From: Sediminibacterium soli
GTDB lineage: Bacteria > Bacteroidota > Bacteroidia > Chitinophagales > Chitinophagaceae
Length of the DNA: 64,000 nt
Direction of reading: 5' to 3'
Assembly: GCF_009939225.1 (NCBI RefSeq)
Contig: NZ_JAACJR010000003.1
Location: 558,001 to 622,000 of the forward strand
Positions 59,354 to 64,000 of this stretch are shown here, one piece after another. Position numbers and translations under genes: made by a program. A model generated the notes under the pieces. The model was not told where the DNA came from. It made no database searches and saw only the letters and a program-made list of their open reading frames with translations. Each line of letters opens with the position of its first letter. The stretch's first letter is position 1.

Positions 59354-60082
59354 CTAACCGTACAGCTCCAGATGGATGGCTTTTCTGTCGTAACCCATAT
59401 CGAGTATCCGCTGTTTGGCTTCATCGATCATCACTTTCCACCCGCAGAGAAAAAATTTCGCCGGCTTTTTACCGTTTTCAGTCAGTGTCTCATACACCGG
59501 GTGAACATATCCTTTGTGTGCCCTCTCCGGAACGTCCTCCTCCCTCGAATAACAGGGATGAAAATGAAAGCCGGGTTCCTCGCGTTCGAGTGTTCTTAAT
59601 TCATCAACATAGAGACCGTCTGCCAGGGTTCTGCAGCCAAAAATGAGGTGGATATGCCGGTGCGGCAGCGCATGCGCGTGCAGGAACTGCGCCATGGAAC
59701 GGAATGGGGCAATACCCGTACCGGTGCAGATCAGGTAAATATCTTCCTGTATCTCATCGGGCAGGGTGAATTTGCCCTGCGGTCCGCGCAGGGTCAGTTC
59801 CGACCCAACCGATACTTCGCTGAAAAGGTATTGTGTGCCCAGACCGCCCTCGAGCAATACGATCACCAGCTCAAAAACATTGGTGCCATCGGGTGCCGAG
59901 GCGATGGAATAACTTCTCCAGCGTTTGTTGCGCTGTTCGTGGATGGGGAGATCAAGGGTAACGAACTGGCCGGGTTTGAAATCAAAACGTTCCAGCTCGG
60001 GTACCTGTATCCAGAAACGACGGGTTTGTGCGGTGGCATTCTCGATACGGGTAACAATACCTTTTCTCCAGGGTTCAAGCAT
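59354..60082 (-). CDS. Ferredoxin/flavodoxin-NADP+ reductase-like oxidoreductase
   Basis: 242 residues from ATG 60082; the extended reading upstream is the neighbouring gene's terminator. FAD-binding beta barrel (QFVTLDLPIHEQRNKRWRSYSIASAPDG with the RSYSIAS motif), then an NAD(P)-binding half with LICTGTGIAPFRSMAQFL (about 118-135) and a C-terminal KFFLCGWKVMIDEAKQ. It transfers electrons between NAD(P)H and a one-electron or iron-sulfur partner; no ferredoxin gene is adjacent. Lengths match plant-type FNR. Confidence 0.9.
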   Translation of the reverse strand: MLEPWRKGIVTRIENATAQTRRFWIQVPELERFDFKPGQFVTLDLPIHEQRNKRWRSYSIASAPDGTNVFELVIVLLEGGLGTQYLFSEVSVGSELTLRGPQGKFTLPDEIQEDIYLICTGTGIAPFRSMAQFLHAHALPHRHIHLIFGCRTLADGLYVDELRTLEREEPGFHFHPCYSREEDVPERAHKGYVHPVYETLTENGKKPAKFFLCGWKVMIDEAKQRILDMGYDRKAIHLELYG

Positions 60083-60125
60083 AACAAAAAAATTTACTAA
60101 ATATAGGCCTTTTGCCAGAGAAATG

Positions 60126-60160
60126 AAAAAGCCAAAAGCACGGTATGCCTTTGGCTTTTT
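60126..60160 (-). terminator. Intrinsic terminator of the T9SS subtilase gene
   Basis: AAAAAGCCAAA (60126-60136) pairs with TTTGGCTTTTT (60150-60160), with a short inner GCA/TGC pairing. On the minus strand the stem is followed by a T-run. Confidence 0.85.
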
Positions 60161-60182
60161 CAATGCTGCGCGGACGAAATAA

Positions 60183-63100
60183 TTATCGCTGTATGATCAG
60201 TTTCTGCACATAGTTTTTCTTGGCATGGTTGATCCTGAGCATGTATACATCCGAGCTTACACCGGTAACGCTGACCTGTTTTGTGTATTTACCCGTAAAG
60301 CCCGATCTGAATTCGCTGTACACTTTTTGTCCCGAAGAACTGAGCAGCTCGATCGACAGGTCTGCTTTTGCCGTCACTTCGAACGAAAGATTGAACACGC
60401 CGTTATTGGGGTTGGGTGTTACCATCAGGTTGATCTCGCGCGCTGCGGCAACAGGGTCTATAGCGGTCAGTACATAGTTGATCACATTGGATGTTTTCTG
60501 GCAGCCAAACTGATCCATCGTTACCACTTTGTACTGCCCGTTGCGTGTGGGTTTGTATTTGGTGCCGGAAGCGCCGCTGATCAGCGTATCGTTCACATAC
60601 CACTGGTTGCCGGTGGCCACACTGCTTACCAGCGAATCGCCCACAAGTGTAATGGCAGGGGTTGGCACATCTGTGCCAACGATGGCAACCCGATTGCTTG
60701 TGCAACCGGAAATCACCCTTGTATCGTAGAAGAAATAATAGTACTGCGATTCCTGTGCGCCGTTTGTATGCGCGCTGTTGCCGGTAAACTGCATTACGCG
60801 CTGCAGCGTGGTGGGATAGGTGGTGGTACCCGTGATATTGTTGTTCCTGAAAAGCGTTGCGCCCTGCGTGGCCGTATTGGCAGCACTCATTTCGGTGCCG
60901 TCGGGGTTCAGCAGCACGATGTTGATGATATGATCACCCGTTGGTATCACCGGCAGGTTCAGGTAAAAAATATTACCCGTATCGGCGGCAATGTTCCCGC
61001 TCACCGGGCCCGGTGCCGGCGTGGGGTTGGTGGCGTAGGCATCCACAATGGTAGAGCTGATGAACTGGTAGCTGTAACTGCCATCAGCATTCTCAATGGT
61101 CAGGTTACCTACGTTGAACTTGATTTTTCCCGGGTAGCCCACATACAGTCTTGCGGTCTGTATGATCAGCGGAACCGAGTTATTGAATTTGATATAGTTG
61201 CCGCTGAATGCATTGTACCCGCCCTGCGGATACACCAGTTTATTCGCCGGTCCTACGCTGGCCTGCACTTCTTTCGATAGATAATAGGTTTTGTCTCCGG
61301 GAATGGTGGTGGTGCTGGTAGTGGCGCCGTTGGCAACAGGTGCGCCGCCCGACGGGGTGGTATACCAGAAATAATTGGAAGCATCCGGGTTGGTTACTTT
61401 CAGGTTGGCCGTGTTGCCGCAGATACTGGCGATAGCGGAAGGCGCTGCCGGTGCGGCACTTGTTGCCACCACGCCTGTCAGCTGGTTGTTGCCCGCATAC
61501 TGATCGCTCGCCAGGCTGGCGGTGGCGGTGATGGTATAGGTGGTTGCCGCCGCCAGTACCACAGGGGCCTGGAAGGTATAGTTCACCGTGCTCAGTGGCT
61601 GTATTGTGCCGGGATAGCTGGCCGACAGATTCGTAACCGGTCCGCCCGATGCGCCGATGGCCAGTGTCAGCGGAATATTACTCTGCGCGATGGAGCCGGT
61701 ATTGGCGATGGCGATGGTTACATACTCCCCCGGACTGGCGCAGTCGCCGCTTTTAGGCGATACGATGGCGCTGAGGGAAAGATCGTTGGTCGGGTTCACC
61801 ACGCGTACCCGGTAGTCCTGCGTTTCACCCCTGCCATAGCTGCCGCATCCGGCGATATCTGCCGCATTGCTGGTTTCCTGCACGATCACACGCATCAGGT
61901 AAGTATATCCAACGGTGATCGTAGAGGGGGTGGAGATGTTTGCAGTAAAAACGGCGTTGCTCGACAGAGTGGCCGAAGAAGCCGCAACCTGTTCGGCTGC
62001 GTCGAAGGTTCCGTTGTTGTTATAATCGATAAACACTTTCACCATCTTGGGTACATCCGTTGCATCGGAACTGCCCACTTTTACACTGATGGCCGAGGTC
62101 TGCGAAGGCTCGATGGTAGCGGTAAACCGGGTATTGTCGGTATAGCTCGTATTGCCTGCAGGATTGGTTACGTTGATATTCCGGAAAGTAACGTTATCGA
62201 TGCGCGCGCCGGTATTCGAACCGGGTCCGGATGTGCAACGGCTGATACCGCCCGCGCCGCTTACCAGCAGCGAATAGGCCTGCTGCCCCTTTACCAGCGT
62301 GCCTTTGTGCGTAACGGTGATGGTATACACGGTGCCGGGTACCACCGCGGTGTCGATATCGATGCGTTCTACGTTGTCGGTAATATTATCGCCCGGTACC
62401 GCGGGGTTGGCCGGGTTGTTTACATCCAGTGTCCAGGGCTGGTAAGTAACCAGGCTGCTGCCGCTTCCTTTTGTAATGCGTATGTCCAGGTCGTTCACCA
62501 GTTTTTTTGCGCGGTTGTTGAGTTTGTTGACCAGGTCAACGGATCCTTTTACATCTGTCCAGCAGATCGTGGCCACCAGCGGACCGTTGCCCGAGGCAAT
62601 CACCGTGGTGGTAAACGTCTGTCCCTGCGCCAGCGTATTTTCATACATCAGGTGCCGGCTGGTTGTCGCATTGTTGCTGGGAACGGCGGCGGTGAGCACG
62701 TCGGCGGCTTTTTCCACGTTCAGCAATCCCCAGCCGAACTGGTAATCCGGTCCGGGTGATGCGCCGGCTTCATCGGCGGTATGAATGGCCAGGCCGCGCA
62801 GGGTGGCCGAGCGCAGAAAAGCGGTGGCGCTTCCTTTCAGTTTGGAATAATATTCCTGCAGCAGCAGTAAAGACCCGGTGGCATTGGGTGTGGCCATTGA
62901 TGTGCCGCTGAAAATGGCATAGCTGGTGGTGCTGCTGGCGATGCTCGACAATACATTCACACCATCTGCCACCACATCGGGTTTGATACGGCCGTCATCG
63001 GTGGGGCCCCAGCTGCTGAAGCCCGACATGATCACGTCTTCCTTTCGGTTGTACCCGGCTGGTATACCCGATACCGCTCCTACGGTAAGTATGTTCTTGG

Positions 63101-64000
63101 CGCCGTTATCAGCAGGTATGATATCGTACCCGTCGTTGCTGCTGATGCCGGTTGGCCGGTTACCCGAATTCACCATCGTGCCCTGGGCATTCTTGCGGTA
63201 ATAGGGTTGTCCTACAGCGGGGCCGTTGGAGCTGCGGTTATTACCCGATGCTTTTACGATCAGGTAATAGGGTGCATTGTAAGCGATGGAATCAATATTC
63301 TGCGATTCGGAATTGTAATAGCCGAATTTAAAATCCTCGTTCTCGCCGGGATCCCCGTAAAACTCCCAGCGGCTCTGGTCCGAATTGTAATTCCATCCGC
63401 AGATAAGTCCGTAGGAATGGTTCGACAACAGCAGGTTGGGTGCTTCGTTGAACATTTCCGATTCGTCGTTCAGCAGATCATAGGCCACCATGCCTTTTAG
63501 ACCGTAGGCCATACCCTTGGCGCTGGGATTAACGCCCTGTGCCATCAGGGTACCGGATACATGTGTGGCATGATCGTTATCATCAGAAACCGGGTTATCC
63601 TTGATGGTTACGCGGCCGTTCAGTTCTACATGGTTTGTCAATACCGTTCCTGCATCCCATACACCGAGCTTGTTGAGCATATTGGACGAACTTCCCGAAA
63701 GACTGAGTCCCGTTCTGCCGCCCGGCCATAACTGGTTGGCCCTGGTAGTGGCGGCTGCGGTGGTATTGTTGAAGCTGATATAGTATTTGGGCTGGTTAAA
63801 ATCATCGAGTCCCACCAGTATGGCTTTCTGCCCGTTTTTTGTTTTATAGCTGAGCGGCCAGTTCCTTTCCCTGGCCAGCTGCATGGCTTTGGCAAAATTA
63901 GCATCGAACCGGAGTTTGAAGTCCACGGCGGCCTGACGCAGCAAACGGCTGTTGGTCACCACCTGCGCGGTAGCGGATTGAAAGAACAGGAAACTGCCTA
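60183..64000 (-). CDS. Subtilisin-like secreted protease with T9SS sorting domain (5' end outside window)
   Basis: At least 1272 residues; the start lies beyond the right edge, since the frame stays open upstream with FLFFQSATAQVV, the end of a signal peptide. Order: propeptide-like region, S8 catalytic domain with Asp (LGVWDAGTV), His (NDHATHVSGTL) and Ser (FSGTSMATPNATGS), a beta-sandwich after it, a GEVED domain (FIDYNNNGTFD to GRGETQDYRVRV), CARDB-type repeats (NDLSLSAIVSP...), Ig-like and adhesive segments, and a type A C-terminal sorting domain (MVTPNPNNGVFNLSFE to YVQKLIIQR). It should be exported by T9SS and cleaved or attached at the surface. The porX gene at 14401 regulates this system. 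Confidence 0.92.
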   Translation of the reverse strand, partial: GSFLFFQSATAQVVTNSRLLRQAAVDFKLRFDANFAKAMQLARERNWPLSYKTKNGQKAILVGLDDFNQPKYYISFNNTTAAATTRANQLWPGGRTGLSLSGSSSNMLNKLGVWDAGTVLTNHVELNGRVTIKDNPVSDDNDHATHVSGTLMAQGVNPSAKGMAYGLKGMVAYDLLNDESEMFNEAPNLLLSNHSYGLICGWNYNSDQSRWEFYGDPGENEDFKFGYYNSESQNIDSIAYNAPYYLIVKASGNNRSSNGPAVGQPYYRKNAQGTMVNSGNRPTGISSNDGYDIIPADNGAKNILTVGAVSGIPAGYNRKEDVIMSGFSSWGPTDDGRIKPDVVADGVNVLSSIASSTTSYAIFSGTSMATPNATGSLLLLQEYYSKLKGSATAFLRSATLRGLAIHTADEAGASPGPDYQFGWGLLNVEKAADVLTAAVPSNNATTSRHLMYENTLAQGQTFTTTVIASGNGPLVATICWTDVKGSVDLVNKLNNRAKKLVNDLDIRITKGSGSSLVTYQPWTLDVNNPANPAVPGDNITDNVERIDIDTAVVPGTVYTITVTHKGTLVKGQQAYSLLVSGAGGISRCTSGPGSNTGARIDNVTFRNINVTNPAGNTSYTDNTRFTATIEPSQTSAISVKVGSSDATDVPKMVKVFIDYNNNGTFDAAEQVAASSATLSSNAVFTANISTPSTITVGYTYLMRVIVQETSNAADIAGCGSYGRGETQDYRVRVVNPTNDLSLSAIVSPKSGDCASPGEYVTIAIANTGSIAQSNIPLTLAIGASGGPVTNLSASYPGTIQPLSTVNYTFQAPVVLAAATTYTITATASLASDQYAGNNQLTGVVATSAAPAAPSAIASICGNTANLKVTNPDASNYFWYTTPSGGAPVANGATTSTTTIPGDKTYYLSKEVQASVGPANKLVYPQGGYNAFSGNYIKFNNSVPLIIQTARLYVGYPGKIKFNVGNLTIENADGSYSYQFISSTIVDAYATNPTPAPGPVSGNIAADTGNIFYLNLPVIPTGDHIINIVLLNPDGTEMSAANTATQGATLFRNNNITGTTTYPTTLQRVMQFTGNSAHTNGAQESQYYYFFYDTRVISGCTSNRVAIVGTDVPTPAITLVGDSLVSSVATGNQWYVNDTLISGASGTKYKPTRNGQYKVVTMDQFGCQKTSNVINYVLTAIDPVAAAREINLMVTPNPNNGVFNLSFEVTAKADLSIELLSSSGQKVYSEFRSGFTGKYTKQVSVTGVSSDVYMLRINHAKKNYVQKLIIQR

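Noticed and set aside
60083..60163. N-terminal extension of the ferredoxin reductase-like gene
   Set aside because: The added residues (MKKPKAYRAFGFF) are translated from the hairpin terminator of the neighbouring protease gene.

Overview
The window looks like chromosome from a Bacteroidota bacterium, most likely of the Chitinophagaceae/Chitinophagales. The evidence is the TAnnTTTG-type -7 promoter element upstream of many genes (twice with TTTG exactly 19 nt upstream), the fused LpxC-FabZ gene, a PorX-type PglZ response regulator, a secreted subtilase with a type IX secretion (T9SS) C-terminal sorting domain and GEVED domain, a TPR-type sensor kinase, and the near absence of Shine-Dalgarno sequences. 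I see no rRNA, CRISPR array, transposase, integrase or prophage. One tRNA-Leu(UAG) is present. No gene-free stretch exceeds about 260 bases.

Layout. 1-5600: start of recQ (cut by the left edge), a four-helix-bundle gene between inverted CTCACG-type repeats, a copper-type P1B ATPase, tsaE, alanine dehydrogenase, DinB. 5600-9400: leftward cluster of WYL regulator, YjbR, DUF2809-like, TfoX-N, D-lactate-dehydrogenase-like enzyme, and an orphan ABC ATPase. 9430-14170: leftward lipid A block (HD hydrolase, lpxD, lpxC-fabZ, lpxA). 14400-21500: porX, a small conserved protein, PhnP-like hydrolase, helix-hairpin-helix protein, acyl-CoA dehydrogenase behind a complex leader, TPR histidine kinase. 21500-24000: sugar-phosphate transferase with a degenerate receiver, response regulator, GT2. 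24000-27300: tRNA-Leu, small unknowns, response regulator, a kinase-like protein lacking its phosphoacceptor histidine. 27400-31900: trigger factor, two clpP genes, clpX.

32100-46150 is a large exopolysaccharide locus: acetyltransferase, half-length TolC-like protein, Wzc-like co-polymerase with a degenerate kinase site, GT2, FkbM methyltransferase, a 41-residue membrane microprotein, Wzy-like polymerase, GT4, an opposite-strand pair of duplicated GT2 genes, Wzx flippase, and two further GT2 genes. 46200-51060: secreted serine hydrolase, DEAD-box helicase, free-Met-sulfoxide reductase, second flippase. 51180-53380: an overlapping leftward operon arfB - MbnP-like protein - di-heme peroxidase. 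53400-59340: dtd, truncated haemoglobin, MazG-like, YihY, aminopeptidase P, glycyl-tRNA synthetase, methyltransferase. 59350-64000: ferredoxin-reductase-like oxidoreductase and a giant T9SS subtilase running off the right edge.

The strongest candidates for under-described biology are the MbnP/MbnH-like pair outside any methanobactin context, the half-TolC plus degenerate Wzc export pair with its embedded microprotein, the tandem ClpP pair with complete triads, and the repeat-flanked four-helix-bundle gene. All are inferences from sequence reading alone; no database search was run.
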